The translations under genes were made by a program, and so were the position numbers. This document shows positions 17,982-27,117 of a stretch of 64,000 nt of DNA, one piece after another (position 1 is the first letter of the stretch; every line of letters begins with the position of its first letter). The notes beneath the pieces are model-generated. The model did not search any database, was not told where the DNA came from, and saw nothing but the letters and a program-made list of their open reading frames with translations. This DNA is from Nocardioides glacieisoli (GTDB taxonomy: Bacteria > Actinomycetota > Actinomycetes > Propionibacteriales > Nocardioidaceae), in contig NZ_SDWS01000005.1 in NCBI RefSeq assembly GCF_004137245.1, positions 248,001 through 312,000 on the forward strand, in the 5' to 3' direction.

Positions 17982-18742
17982 GGGTCTTCGCCGACATGTG
18001 GGCCTACCTGTCCGACGGCGCCAACTGGTCGGGCAGCGACGGGATCGCCGCGCTCCTGGGCCAGCAGCTGCTGCTCACGGTCACCGCGCTGCTGATGGCG
18101 ATGGTCATCGGGCTCCCGATCGCGCTGTGGCTCGGCCACCTCGGCCGCGGCGGCTTCCTCGCGATCAACATCTCCAACGTCGGCCGCGCCATCCCGACCT
18201 TCGCGCTGCTCGCGCTCCTGGTCGTCGCGCCGTGGCCGGGCACCGACCAGCTCGGCCCCTACGGCCGTGCCGGCCTCGCGACCCTCCTCGCGCTGACGCT
18301 CTTCGCGCTGCCACCCATCATCACCAACTCCTACGTCGCCATGCGCGAGGTCGCGCCCGACGTGCGGGAGGCCGCCCGGGGGATGGGGATGACGGGGCCG
18401 CAGCGCTTCTGGCGGGTCGAGCTCCCGCTGGGCCTGCCGCTCGTGGTGTCCGGGCTCCGGCTGGCGCTGGTGCAGGTGTGGGCCACCGCGACGATCGCCG
18501 CGCTCGTCGCGGGACCGGGTCTCGGGCAGATCATCACGGACGGCTTCTTCCGCTCCAACTACGGCAAGGGCATCGCCGGCGCACTCGTGGTCGCAGCCGT
18601 CGCGCTGGTCCTCGAGCTGCTCGCCGCGCTGGTGCAGAGGGCGGTCGACCCGTCGCGTCGCGGCACCCCTTCAGGTGGTCACACGGACGCGTTGTCGGTG
18701 ACCGGGGCTACCGTTGACCCGCCCGCCGAATCCGTCGGCTGA
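17978..18742 (+). CDS. Glycine betaine-type ABC transporter permease
   Basis: 254-residue integral membrane protein of the OpuC/ProW permease family with five to six membrane segments. The coupling loop is REVAPDVREAARGMGMTGPQRFWRVELPLGLPL. Starts inside the stop of the upstream permease (ATGA) with GAGGGGAG in front. The last about 35 residues are polar and probably cytosolic. Together with the frameshifted partner it should form the membrane channel for the binding protein encoded next. Confidence 0.9.
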   Translation: MRVFADMWAYLSDGANWSGSDGIAALLGQQLLLTVTALLMAMVIGLPIALWLGHLGRGGFLAINISNVGRAIPTFALLALLVVAPWPGTDQLGPYGRAGLATLLALTLFALPPIITNSYVAMREVAPDVREAARGMGMTGPQRFWRVELPLGLPLVVSGLRLALVQVWATATIAALVAGPGLGQIITDGFFRSNYGKGIAGALVVAAVALVLELLAALVQRAVDPSRRGTPSGGHTDALSVTGATVDPPAESVG

Positions 18743-18793
18743 CACGCTCATCCGGACACGCGCAGCCACGCTGCGGGACACAGAAGGAACATC

Positions 18794-19744
18794 ATGCACC
18801 TGTCACGCACGCTGGCCGCGGTCCTCGCAGCCGGCGCACTCGCCCTCACCGGCTGCGCCGGTGACGACCTCCCCAGCGACAACGCCTCCGACGACTCGAG
18901 CTCCTCGGGCGGCGGGGACAAGGGGTCGGTGACCATCGCCGGCCAGAACTTCCCCGAGGCCACGCTCGTCGCCTCGATGTACGAGCAGCTGCTCGAGGAC
19001 GCCGGCTACACCGTCGAGACCAAGCTCGTCGACTCCCGCGACGCCTACATGCCGACGTTCCCGGGTGACGTCGACATCGTCCCGGAATACGTCGGCGGCA
19101 TCGTCAACTTCCTCAACAGCCAGGAGAACGGCGACTCCGCCGAGCCGTTCGAGGCCGGTGACGGCCAGCAGCTCGCCGACGACGGTGCCGACCTCCTCGA
19201 GGCCGCCGGGATCGAGCTGCTCGACATCTCTCCGGCCACCGACACCAACGCCTTCTTCGTCACCCAGGAGTACTCCGAGGCCGAGGGCGTCACCACGCTG
19301 TCCGACCTCGAGGGCAAGAGCGTCGTCCTGGCCGCGGCCCCCGACTGCGAGGGTCGCCTCGACTGCGAGGGCGGCCTGTCCGACGAGTACGGCATCGACG
19401 TCACCAAGGTGCTCGAGCTCGGCTACGCCTCCGACCAGACCTACCAGTCGGTGCTCGACGGCGAGTCCCAGCTGGGCGAGACCTCCACCACCGACGGCAC
19501 CCTGGAGTCCCAGGGCCTGGTGGTCCTCGAGGACGACAAGGAGATCCAGCCCGCGCAGAACCTCGTGCCGGCCGTCTCCGCCGACTTCCTCGCCGACAAC
19601 GAGGACGTCGCCGACATCCTCAACCCGCTGATGGCGGCGCTCACCACCGAGAACCTCACGGAGATGAACGGCCAGATGGCCGTCGACCGGGCCAAGCCCG
19701 AGGACGTCGCCCGTGAGTTCCTGGAGGCCGAGGGCCTGCTTTGA
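18794..19744 (+). CDS. Glycine betaine/choline-type ABC transporter substrate-binding lipoprotein
   Basis: 316 residues. Signal peptide with lipobox LTGC near residue 20, a Ser/Gly/Asp-rich linker, then an OpuAC/OsmF-type binding domain (TIAGQNFPEATLVASMYEQLLE, FPGDVDIVPEYVGG). It is anchored on the outer face of the membrane and delivers the osmolyte to the permeases. A purine-rich AGAAGGAAC precedes the ATG. The insert DCEGRLDCEGG supplies a Cys pair that could form a disulfide. Followed by a palindromic repeat. Confidence 0.9.
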   Translation: MHLSRTLAAVLAAGALALTGCAGDDLPSDNASDDSSSSGGGDKGSVTIAGQNFPEATLVASMYEQLLEDAGYTVETKLVDSRDAYMPTFPGDVDIVPEYVGGIVNFLNSQENGDSAEPFEAGDGQQLADDGADLLEAAGIELLDISPATDTNAFFVTQEYSEAEGVTTLSDLEGKSVVLAAAPDCEGRLDCEGGLSDEYGIDVTKVLELGYASDQTYQSVLDGESQLGETSTTDGTLESQGLVVLEDDKEIQPAQNLVPAVSADFLADNEDVADILNPLMAALTTENLTEMNGQMAVDRAKPEDVAREFLEAEGLL

Positions 19745-19754
19745 TCTGACTGTT

Positions 19755-19834
19755 CACCATGGGATGTCGGTGAACCTGCACTTCCCCGGGTCAGTTGACC
19801 TGGGGAAGTGCTCATTTCCCGACATCCCATGGTG
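19755..19834. repeat. Palindromic repeat, family D
   Basis: 16-bp outer arms (CACCATGGGATGTCGG at 19755-19770, complement at 19819-19834) and 10-bp inner arms (GCACTTCCCC at 19778-19787, GGGGAAGTGC at 19802-19811). It lies between convergent genes, so a terminator role is possible. Single copy in this window; same nested architecture as family A. Confidence 0.8.
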
Positions 19835-19854
19835 GCGCGGCGGGCGCGACGACA

Positions 19855-20967
19855 TCAGACCTCGTGGTCCCGGAGTGCCAAGGCCTCCGGGGCCACGGTC
19901 GTCTCGTCGACCACCGAGTGCGGCACGGACAGCCGCCAGGCACCGGTCGCCACGTCCTGGGCCCGCGGGGCCGGCCCGTCGAGCGTCGCGACCCACTCCA
20001 TCAGCGCGACCACCTCGGGCCGCCGGTCCTCGGCGACGAGCCAGCCCGCCAGCCGGTGCACGGGCGGCAGCCCGCTGTGCACGAGCGACCGGGTGCCCCA
20101 GAGCTCCAGCACGCCCGCGCGCAGCAGGCGCCACCACTCCTCCGGTGCACCCGGAACGAGCAGGAAGTAGCGCCACAGGTCGCCGGCGAGCACCCGGTCG
20201 ACGAAGACCTCCTCGACCTCCGCCGAGCCGTAGGCCTGCACCGACGCGAGCGACTGCCGCTTGGTCTCCCAGCGGTCGGCGAGGTCCTGCACCGACGAGG
20301 CGCGGGTCTGGGTGATCGAGCCCTCGCGGATCCGCCAGTTGTAGACGACCTCGTCGAGCACGTCGAACGACCCGCGCAGGAACGACCGCGTCGTCGTCGG
20401 CTGGTCCTCGTAGCGCACGCCCTCCGGCCACTCGAGCCCTGCGTCGTCCCAGAACCCCCGCCGCCAGACCTTGTTCCACGCGAACACGTCGCCGAGGATC
20501 TCGGGCCGGTCGTCGATCCGCGCGCCACGGAGCGGTCGGTGGAGCCGGCGCATCCAGGGCGGCTCGACCAGCCCGTCCGCCTCCCAGAGCACGATCGAGC
20601 CGGTCGCGAAGTCGGAGCCCGACCCCTCGAGCGCGCCCACGAGGTCGGCGTACGCCGTGGGCGGGAGGACGTCGTCGGAGTCGAGGAAGGCGAGGTAGTC
20701 GCCCCGGACGTGCTGCATCCCGAGGTTGCGCGCGGCGCCGAGCCCGCCGTTGACGGAGTGGATGACGCTGATCCGGTTGTCACGGTGCGCCCACTCGTCG
20801 GCGATCTCGCCGGTGCGGTCGGTCGAGCCGTCGTCGACGATGACCGCCTCCCACCGGCGGTGGGTCTGCGCGAGCAGCGAGCGGACGCAGTCGTCGAGGT
20901 AGTCCTCCACGCCCCACGCGGGGATCACCACGCCGAGGAGGGGAGCCCTGGAGAACAGCCGCTTCAC
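19855..20967 (-). CDS. Family 2 glycosyltransferase
   Basis: 370 residues with a GT-A fold: nucleotide-sugar binding N-terminus (VVIPAWGVEDYLDDCVRSLLAQT, VDDGSTDRTG) and the DxD-type metal motif FLDSDD near residue 100. The C-terminal half (RWETKRQSLASVQ, WRYFLLVPGAPEEWW) is of the kind seen in teichoic-acid or capsule glycosyltransferases. No membrane segment. The GTG start is 8 nt from a TAGGGT box on this strand. Divergent from a sulfotransferase gene; probably part of a small surface-glycan locus. Sugar and acceptor unknown. Confidence 0.85.
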   Translation of the reverse strand: MKRLFSRAPLLGVVIPAWGVEDYLDDCVRSLLAQTHRRWEAVIVDDGSTDRTGEIADEWAHRDNRISVIHSVNGGLGAARNLGMQHVRGDYLAFLDSDDVLPPTAYADLVGALEGSGSDFATGSIVLWEADGLVEPPWMRRLHRPLRGARIDDRPEILGDVFAWNKVWRRGFWDDAGLEWPEGVRYEDQPTTTRSFLRGSFDVLDEVVYNWRIREGSITQTRASSVQDLADRWETKRQSLASVQAYGSAEVEEVFVDRVLAGDLWRYFLLVPGAPEEWWRLLRAGVLELWGTRSLVHSGLPPVHRLAGWLVAEDRRPEVVALMEWVATLDGPAPRAQDVATGAWRLSVPHSVVDETTVAPEALALRDHEV

Positions 20968-20975
20968 GGTCCCCG

Positions 20976-20981
20976 ACCCTA
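20976..20981 (-). promoter_or_regulatory. Leaderless -10 box for the glycosyltransferase
   Basis: TAGGGT on the minus strand, 8 nt before the GTG at 20967. Confidence 0.55.
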
Positions 20982-21009
20982 GTGCCGGGGAGCGAGGCAG
21001 GGTCGCCGG

Positions 21010-21015
21010 TAGGCT
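21010..21015 (+). promoter_or_regulatory. Leaderless -10 box for the sulfotransferase
   Basis: TAGGCT, 7 nt before the GTG at 21023; about 30 bp from the divergent box at 20976-20981. Confidence 0.6.
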
Positions 21016-21022
21016 GCGCGCC

Positions 21023-22114
21023 GTGACTGAGCAGGCCAGAGCGATCGACGAGATGAACCCCGACGGTGTGCCGCGGAAGGTCCTCTTCGTCGCCGGCGCC
21101 GGCCGCAGCGGCACCAGCACGCTGGCCGGCATCGTGTCGAGGCTCGGCATGCACGTGCCGCTGCCCGAGGTCCCGCCGGACGACTCCAACCCGCGCGGCT
21201 TCAGCGAGCCGCAGTGGGTCGTCGACGTCCACGACGAGTGGCTCTCCGAGGCGCTGGTGCAGGTCAGCGACTCGCGCCCCCAGGCGTGGTTCGAGACAGG
21301 CAAGATCTGCAGCCGTGAGCCCGCGCGGATCCGGGTCAGCGAGTGGCTCGAGCCGCACTTCGGCGAGCACCCCGAGCTCGTCATCAAGGACCCGCGGCTG
21401 AGCTGGTTCCTCGGCCTGTGGCGCGTCGCCGCGATCCGTACGGGCGCGACCCCGGTCTTCGCCACGATGCTGCGCCCGCCGGCCGAGGTCGTCGGCTCCA
21501 AGCAGAAGTACTACGCCAACAAGCTCGGCTCCGCCCACCTCGCGGCCAGCTGGGTCAACATGCTGCTCCACACCGAGCGCGCCACCCGGCCCGCCCAGGG
21601 TGACGGCGGCCGCGTCTTCGTGCGCTACGAGGACCTGCTGACCGACTGGGTAAAGACCACGACGGCGCTCGGGCACGCGCTCGACCTCCAGACGATCATC
21701 CACACGCGCAGTGACCAGATCCGCGAGGTGCACCGCTTCATCGACCCGCACCTGCGCCGCGTCACCTCCACACTCGACGACCTCGCGCTCCCCAAGCGGC
21801 TGCACGAGCTCACCGCCGAGACGTGGGAGCAGCTCAACGACCTCGCCGACGAGGGCGGTGACAACGCCCGGGCGCACGCGACGTTCGACCAGCTGCGCGA
21901 GGCCTACGTCGAGCTCTACGAGGAGGCCGAGGCGATCAGCCGCTCGACCGCCGAGCACGCCCGCCTCCAGGCCCGCCGACGTGCGCTCGCCGAGGGACGC
22001 GCCGAGACCCGCACGCTGGCCGACCGGGTGCCCCACGACGTACGCGCCGCGATCCCGCCGTCCGTGCGCCGGGGCGTGCGCAAGGCGCTGGGACGCGAGC
22101 GGGACGAGCAGTGA
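21023..22114 (+). CDS. Sulfotransferase family protein
   Basis: 363 residues. The PAPS-binding P-loop-like motif GAGRSGTSTLAGI lies near residues 25-37, and a second region (VIKDPRLSWFLGLW) matches the 3'-phosphate-binding strand of bacterial sulfotransferases. The last about 60 residues are Arg/Glu-rich and helical (EEAEAISRSTAEHARLQARRR). Probably sulfates a surface glycan or a lipid, judging from the two glycosyltransferase neighbours; no direct evidence for the acceptor. Overlaps the next gene by GTGA. Confidence 0.8.
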   Translation: MTEQARAIDEMNPDGVPRKVLFVAGAGRSGTSTLAGIVSRLGMHVPLPEVPPDDSNPRGFSEPQWVVDVHDEWLSEALVQVSDSRPQAWFETGKICSREPARIRVSEWLEPHFGEHPELVIKDPRLSWFLGLWRVAAIRTGATPVFATMLRPPAEVVGSKQKYYANKLGSAHLAASWVNMLLHTERATRPAQGDGGRVFVRYEDLLTDWVKTTTALGHALDLQTIIHTRSDQIREVHRFIDPHLRRVTSTLDDLALPKRLHELTAETWEQLNDLADEGGDNARAHATFDQLREAYVELYEEAEAISRSTAEHARLQARRRALAEGRAETRTLADRVPHDVRAAIPPSVRRGVRKALGRERDEQ

Positions 22115-23061
22115 CCATCCCGATCGGATCGGGCCACGGCCTGACCAACCTCGAGGGCCACGAGGAGTTCGACATCGTCTGGCCGTGGAACCAGCCCGGC
22201 GGCCTGCGCCGCGGCGCCACCGCCGTGCTGCGGGTCAAGAACGAGGCGCCCGGCCTGCGCTTCGTCCTCCCTCCGCTGCTGCGGGCCTGCGACCACGTGC
22301 TGCTGGTCGACAACGGGTCCGACGACGGCACCGGCGAGGAGGCGCTCCGCGTCGCCGCCGAGCACGGCCTGTCGGACCGGTTCACCCTGAAGGAGTACCC
22401 CTTCCAGGTCGCCCGCGCCGGCGGGGAGCACCTCTCGGTCAACGAGCGCTCGGTCCACTCGCTCGCGTACTTCTACAACTGGTGCTTCTCCCACGTCCGC
22501 ACCCGCTACTCGTGGAAGTGGGACGGCGACATGGTCCTCACCACCGAGGGCGAGGTGTCGATGGCCGACCTGTCGTGGCAGGTCGGGATGGCCGAGGCGG
22601 TCATCCGGTTCCCGCGCCACGGGCTCTACATCGAGTCCGACCGCAAGGCCTTCCTCGACCTCGGGCTGCGCAACATCGAGGAGTGGGGATTCCCGATGAG
22701 CCCCGACTACGTCTACACGAAGGCGCCGGAGTGGGAGATCCGCACGACGCCTGACCGGATCGAGCAGTTCGCCCTGCCGCAGGGCCTCTGCGTCGAGCTC
22801 AAGTGGCTCGACGGCGACGAGTTCGCCCACTGGACCAACCCCGAGTCGTTCGCGACCTCGATCCGCAACCGCCGCAAGCGCCGCGAGTGGCTCGTCTGGA
22901 ACGCCCTCCACGACGGCGAGGTCCCCGAGGGCGTCGTCGAGATCGTCGCGCCCGAGGGAGAGCACGTGGTCGACCACGTCACCCACACCTGGCTGCCCCG
23001 CGCCCCCCGCCCGTTCGTGGTCGACGACCCCGACCACGCGCAGCTGCACCTGCGCGCCTGA
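22111..23061 (+). CDS. Glycosyltransferase family 2-like protein
   Basis: 316 residues. LRVKNEAPGLRFVLPPLL and LLVDNGSDDGTGEEA are a GT2-like N-terminal half, with WKWDGDMVL as the likely DxD. The C-terminal half is less typical. GTG overlaps the sulfotransferase stop (GTGA), so the pair is coupled. Cytosolic; donor and acceptor unknown. The proteins of this locus could together build or decorate one sulfated surface glycan. Confidence 0.75.
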   Translation: MTIPIGSGHGLTNLEGHEEFDIVWPWNQPGGLRRGATAVLRVKNEAPGLRFVLPPLLRACDHVLLVDNGSDDGTGEEALRVAAEHGLSDRFTLKEYPFQVARAGGEHLSVNERSVHSLAYFYNWCFSHVRTRYSWKWDGDMVLTTEGEVSMADLSWQVGMAEAVIRFPRHGLYIESDRKAFLDLGLRNIEEWGFPMSPDYVYTKAPEWEIRTTPDRIEQFALPQGLCVELKWLDGDEFAHWTNPESFATSIRNRRKRREWLVWNALHDGEVPEGVVEIVAPEGEHVVDHVTHTWLPRAPRPFVVDDPDHAQLHLRA

Positions 23062-23192
23062 GCCCGTCCGTACGACGCCGAGTGGCGTGCGTCACCCCTT
23101 CGGACCGTTCCCTCCGCGGAATCCGCGGGCGTAGGCTCGATGTTGATCGCAGTAGATCGGTACCCGCGAGGGACTGAAACGAAGAGGTCGAC

Positions 23193-24092
23193 ATGACGAA
23201 GTACTCCATTGGCGTGATCGGCGCAGGCCGCGTCGGCGCCGTCCTGGCTGCCGCGCTCCGCTCGGCCGGCCACGAGATCGTGGCCGCCGCCGGTGAGTCC
23301 GACGCCTCGCGTCGTCGCATCGGCGAGCTCCTCCCGGGCGTCGAGGTGGCCAAGCCCACCGACGTCGCCCGCCGCAGCGACCTCCTTCTGCTCACCGTCC
23401 CCGACGACATGCTGTCCAACGTCGTCACCATGCTCAGCGCCAGTGGCGCGATCCGCGAGGGCCAGGTCGTCGTGCACACCAGCGGCCGCCACGGCCTCGC
23501 CGTGCTCGACCCGGCCCACGAGGTCGGCGCCCGCACGATCGCGATGCACCCGGCGATGACCTTCACCGGCACCGAGGTCGACCTGCCGCGGCTCGAGGGC
23601 TGCGTCTTCGGCGTCACCGCCGACGCGGCCGACCGCGAGCTGACCGAGGGCCTCGTCGCCGACCTCGGCGGACGCCCGATGTGGGTCCCCGAGGACCGCC
23701 GCACGCTCTACCACGCCGGTCTCGCCCACGGCGCCAACCACCTCGTCACCCTCGTCGCCGAGGCGATGGAGATCCTGTCCGCCGCCGGTGCCGACGACCC
23801 GGCCGCCACCCTGCGCCCGCTGCTCACCGCCGCGCTCGACAACGCGCTCGACCAGGGCGACGCAGCCCTGACCGGCCCGATCGTCCGCGGTGACGTCGAG
23901 ACGGTCCGCGCCCACGTCGCCGACCTGACCGCCAACGCGCCGCAGACGCTCCCGTCCTACCTCGCCATGGCGCACGCCACCCTCGACCGTGCCGTCACCG
24001 ACGGCCGGCTGCTGCCGATCCGCGCGGCGAAGATGCTGCGCGTGCTCGACGCGGCCGAGGTCGACGCCCCGGTGGACCACCACACACGATGA
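23193..24092 (+). CDS. Rossmann-like / DUF2520 oxidoreductase-like protein
   Basis: 299 residues. N-terminal NAD(P)-binding motif GVIGAGRVGAVLAAAL and C-terminal DUF2520 helical domain (HAGLAHGANHLVTLVAEAMEIL). The family sits directly before panC in many actinobacteria and resembles ketopantoate reductase and pyrroline-5-carboxylate reductase folds. A ketopantoate reductase role in pantothenate synthesis is therefore plausible but unproven. AACGAAGAGG precedes the ATG. Overlaps panC by 4 nt (ATGA). Confidence 0.82.
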   Translation: MTKYSIGVIGAGRVGAVLAAALRSAGHEIVAAAGESDASRRRIGELLPGVEVAKPTDVARRSDLLLLTVPDDMLSNVVTMLSASGAIREGQVVVHTSGRHGLAVLDPAHEVGARTIAMHPAMTFTGTEVDLPRLEGCVFGVTADAADRELTEGLVADLGGRPMWVPEDRRTLYHAGLAHGANHLVTLVAEAMEILSAAGADDPAATLRPLLTAALDNALDQGDAALTGPIVRGDVETVRAHVADLTANAPQTLPSYLAMAHATLDRAVTDGRLLPIRAAKMLRVLDAAEVDAPVDHHTR

Positions 24093-25018
24093 CCTCGAGC
24101 CCCGTCCTCGCGCACACCCGCGAGGAGCTCTCCGGCCTGCTCGCGGACGCCCGGCGCTCCGGTGAGAAGGTCGCGTTCGTCCCCACGATGGGCGCCCTCC
24201 ACGACGGGCACGCCAGCCTGATGCGTACGGCCCGCGAGGCCACGACGGGTCCCCTCGTCGTCAGCATCTTCGTCAACCCGATGCAGTTCGCCCCGACCGA
24301 GGACCTCGACCGCTACCCCCGCACGCTCGACGCCGACCTCGAGGTCTGCGCGGCGGAGGGGGTCGACGTGGTGTTCGCCCCCAGCGTCGAGGAGATGTAC
24401 CCCGGCGGCTTCAGCCACGACTCGGTCCACGAGGGCGTGACCGTCGCACCCGGCGCCCTCGCCACGATCCTCGACGGGGAGTCACGCCCGGGCCACTTCG
24501 ACGGGGTGCTCACCGTCGTCGCCAAGCTCTTCGGGCTCGTCCGACCGGACGTCGCGGTCTTCGGCCAGAAGGACTACCAGCAGCTCACCCTGATCCGCCG
24601 GATGGTGCGCGACCTCTGCATGGGCATCGAGGTCGTCGGGGCGGAGACAGTCCGCGAGCCCGACGGGCTCGCCCTCTCGAGCCGCAACCGCTACCTCGAC
24701 GCCGAGCAACGGCAGGCCGCCGTGGCCCTCAGCAGGGCGTTGCGGGCGGCGCAGGAGCGGGCACCGTACGGCGTACCTGCCGCGCGCTGGGCCGCGATGT
24801 CGGTCCTCAAGGACGAGCCGGGCCTCGAGCTCGACTACCTCGCGCTCACCTCGCCCGACCTCGGCGAGGCGCCGGAGACCGGCGAGGGCCGGGTCCTCGT
24901 GGCGGCCAGGGTCGGCACCACGCGACTGATCGACAACATGGCGATCGGCTTCGGTCGGATCGTCGCACCGGCGGGGACCGCGTCCGCGGCCTCGACCACC
25001 TCGGAAGGGAACACCTGA
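24089..25018 (+). CDS. panC: Pantothenate synthetase
   Basis: 309 residues, joining pantoate and beta-alanine with ATP. The ATP-binding HxGH-type motif ([14 protein letters not shown]) and the second motif ([11 protein letters not shown]) are intact, with FGQKDYQQL between. Coupled to the genes on both sides: ATGA with the DUF2520 gene and TGATG with panD. Confidence 0.96.
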   Translation: MTSSPVLAHTREELSGLLADARRSGEKVAFVPTMGALHDGHASLMRTAREATTGPLVVSIFVNPMQFAPTEDLDRYPRTLDADLEVCAAEGVDVVFAPSVEEMYPGGFSHDSVHEGVTVAPGALATILDGESRPGHFDGVLTVVAKLFGLVRPDVAVFGQKDYQQLTLIRRMVRDLCMGIEVVGAETVREPDGLALSSRNRYLDAEQRQAAVALSRALRAAQERAPYGVPAARWAAMSVLKDEPGLELDYLALTSPDLGEAPETGEGRVLVAARVGTTRLIDNMAIGFGRIVAPAGTASAASTTSEGNT

Positions 25019-25434
25019 TGCTGCGCACCATGATGACGTCCAAGATCCACCGGGCCACGGTCACCCAGGCCGACCTGCACTACGTCGGGTCGGTGACGGT
25101 CGACGAGGACCTGCTCGACGCCGCCGACCTGCTGGCCGGCGAGCTCGTGCACATCGTCGACGTCACCAACGGCGCCCGCCTCGAGACGTACACGATCGCC
25201 GGCGAGCGCGGCTCCGGGGTGATCGGCATCAACGGCGCCGCCGCCCGTCTGGTGCACCCGGGCGACACCGTGATCCTCATCGCCTACGGCCAGATGGAGA
25301 CGGCGGAGGCCAGGGAGCACCGGCCGCACGTCGTCTTCGTCGACGCGGCCAACAAGGTGATGGCCACCGGCCACGACCCCGCCGAGACGTTCGGCGACCA
25401 GGCCCTCACGCGCGGCGACCTCATCGCTCGGTAG
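25018..25434 (+). CDS. panD: Aspartate 1-decarboxylase
   Basis: 138 residues. Makes beta-alanine for pantothenate. The pyruvoyl enzyme cleaves itself between Gly24 and Ser25 (HYVGS), the same position as in E. coli, which supports the start at 25018. TGATG overlap with panC. The C-terminal extension after the core is typical of actinobacterial PanD. The TAG stop is also the beginning of the nadB -10 box. Confidence 0.96.
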   Translation: MLRTMMTSKIHRATVTQADLHYVGSVTVDEDLLDAADLLAGELVHIVDVTNGARLETYTIAGERGSGVIGINGAAARLVHPGDTVILIAYGQMETAEAREHRPHVVFVDAANKVMATGHDPAETFGDQALTRGDLIAR

Positions 25435-25437
25435 CCT
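25432..25437 (+). promoter_or_regulatory. Leaderless -10 box overlapping the panD stop codon
   Basis: TAGCCT, 6 nt before the nadB ATG; its TAG ends panD. Confidence 0.6.
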
Positions 25438-25443
25438 CCAGCA

Positions 25444-27117
25444 ATGACTGCACACCGGCCGGTCCCGGGTCGCCTCCGCGCACCCACGCCCGGCTGGACC
25501 ACACGCGCCGACGTCGTGGTGGTCGGGTCCGGCATCGCCGGGCTCACCGCCGCGCTGCGGATCCACGCCGCCGCTCCCTCGCTGCACCTGCTCGTCGTCA
25601 CCAAGGACGTGCTCGCCGCGGGCTCGACCCAGTGGGCCCAGGGCGGCATCGCGGCAGCCCTCGGCCCCGGCGACACCCCCGAGCAGCACGAGCGCGACAC
25701 CCTCGTGGCGGGTGCGGGGGCCTGCGACGTCGAGGCCGTACGCATCCTGGTGACCGAGGGCCCCGACGCGGTCCGCGAGCTGATCGCCCTGGGCACCCAG
25801 TTCGACCACCACCCCGACGGCGAGCTTTCGCTGACCCGCGAAGGTGGCCACCACGGTGACCGCATCGCCCACGCCGGCGGCGACGCGACCGGCGCCGAGA
25901 TCCAGCGAGCCCTCATCGCCGCGGTCGAGCGGGCGCCGGAGATCGAGGTCGTCCAGCACGCGCTGGCCGTCGACCTCCTCCTCTCGGCGGACGGCGGGAT
26001 CGCCGGGCTGACCCTCCACGTCCTCGGCGAGGGCCAGCACGACGGTGTCGTTGCCGTGCACTGCCGGGCGGTCGTGCTCGCCTCCGGCGGGCTCGGCCAG
26101 GTCTTCAGCCAGTCGACGAACCCGAGCGTGTCCACGGGCGACGGGATGGCGGTCGCCCTCCGCGCCGGCGCCCGGCTCCGCGACCTCGAGTTCGTCCAGT
26201 TCCACCCGACGGTCATGTGGCTCGGCCCCGACTCGCAGGGACAGCAGCCGCTCATCTCCGAGGCCGTCCGCGGCGAGGGCGCCTTCCTCGTCGACTTCGA
26301 GGGCACCCGCTTCATGCAGGGCGAGCACGAGCTGGCCGACCTCGCTCCGCGCGACGTCGTCGCCAAGGCCATCACCCGCCGGATGATCGAGTCGGGCAAG
26401 CCGCACATGTGGCTCGACGCCCGCCACCTCGGGCAGGACTTCTGGGAGCGTCGCTTCCCGACGATCCTCGGCGTCTGCCGCGAGCACGGAGTCGACCCGG
26501 TCACCGAGCTGATCCCGGTCGCGCCCGCCCAGCACTACGCCTCGGGCGGCGTCGCCACCGACCTCGTCGGACGCACGTCCGTGCCCGGCCTCTACGCCAC
26601 CGGCGAGGTCGCCTGCTCCGGCGTCCACGGCGCCAACCGGCTGGCGTCCAACTCGCTGCTCGAGGGCCTCGTGTTCTCCCGCCGGATCGCCGACGTGCTG
26701 CCCGGCGAGCTGCGGCCGTGGGCCGAACCGGCGGCCGACGACCGCCCCGAGGGCCTGGTCGACGGCGACCGCCGTCGCGCGATGCAGGACGTGATGACCA
26801 CGCGTGTCGGGGTGCTGCGCCACGCGACCGGCCTCGCCGAGGCGATCGACTTCCTCGGCACCCTCGACCCCGGCGACCCTGACGTGGGCCCGCCGGCGTG
26901 GGAGACCAGCAACCTCCACACCATCAGCACCGCCCTCGCCGCCGCTGCGGCGATCCGCACCGAGACCCGCGGCTCGCACTGGCGCGAGGACTTCCCCGAG
27001 CGCGACGACGCGAAGGCCGGCCACATCGACTCGTGGGTCGAGGCCGACGGCAGCATCCGCGCCGAGTGGACGTACGCCCCCTCGACCGACCCGTCGACCC
27101 CTGAGGTGGTGGCATGA
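25444..27117 (+). CDS. nadB: L-aspartate oxidase
   Basis: 557 residues, FAD enzyme oxidising aspartate to iminoaspartate, the first step of de novo NAD synthesis. The FAD-binding GSGIAGLTAALR is near residue 28. The fumarate reductase-like catalytic segments (STQWAQGGIAAAL, GGHHGDRIAHAGGDATG, VRGEGAFLV) and C-terminal GANRLASNSLLEGLVF are present. Own promoter in the panD stop. Overlaps nadC by ATGA. The partner quinolinate synthase NadA is not in the window. Confidence 0.96.
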   Translation: MTAHRPVPGRLRAPTPGWTTRADVVVVGSGIAGLTAALRIHAAAPSLHLLVVTKDVLAAGSTQWAQGGIAAALGPGDTPEQHERDTLVAGAGACDVEAVRILVTEGPDAVRELIALGTQFDHHPDGELSLTREGGHHGDRIAHAGGDATGAEIQRALIAAVERAPEIEVVQHALAVDLLLSADGGIAGLTLHVLGEGQHDGVVAVHCRAVVLASGGLGQVFSQSTNPSVSTGDGMAVALRAGARLRDLEFVQFHPTVMWLGPDSQGQQPLISEAVRGEGAFLVDFEGTRFMQGEHELADLAPRDVVAKAITRRMIESGKPHMWLDARHLGQDFWERRFPTILGVCREHGVDPVTELIPVAPAQHYASGGVATDLVGRTSVPGLYATGEVACSGVHGANRLASNSLLEGLVFSRRIADVLPGELRPWAEPAADDRPEGLVDGDRRRAMQDVMTTRVGVLRHATGLAEAIDFLGTLDPGDPDVGPPAWETSNLHTISTALAAAAAIRTETRGSHWREDFPERDDAKAGHIDSWVEADGSIRAEWTYAPSTDPSTPEVVA

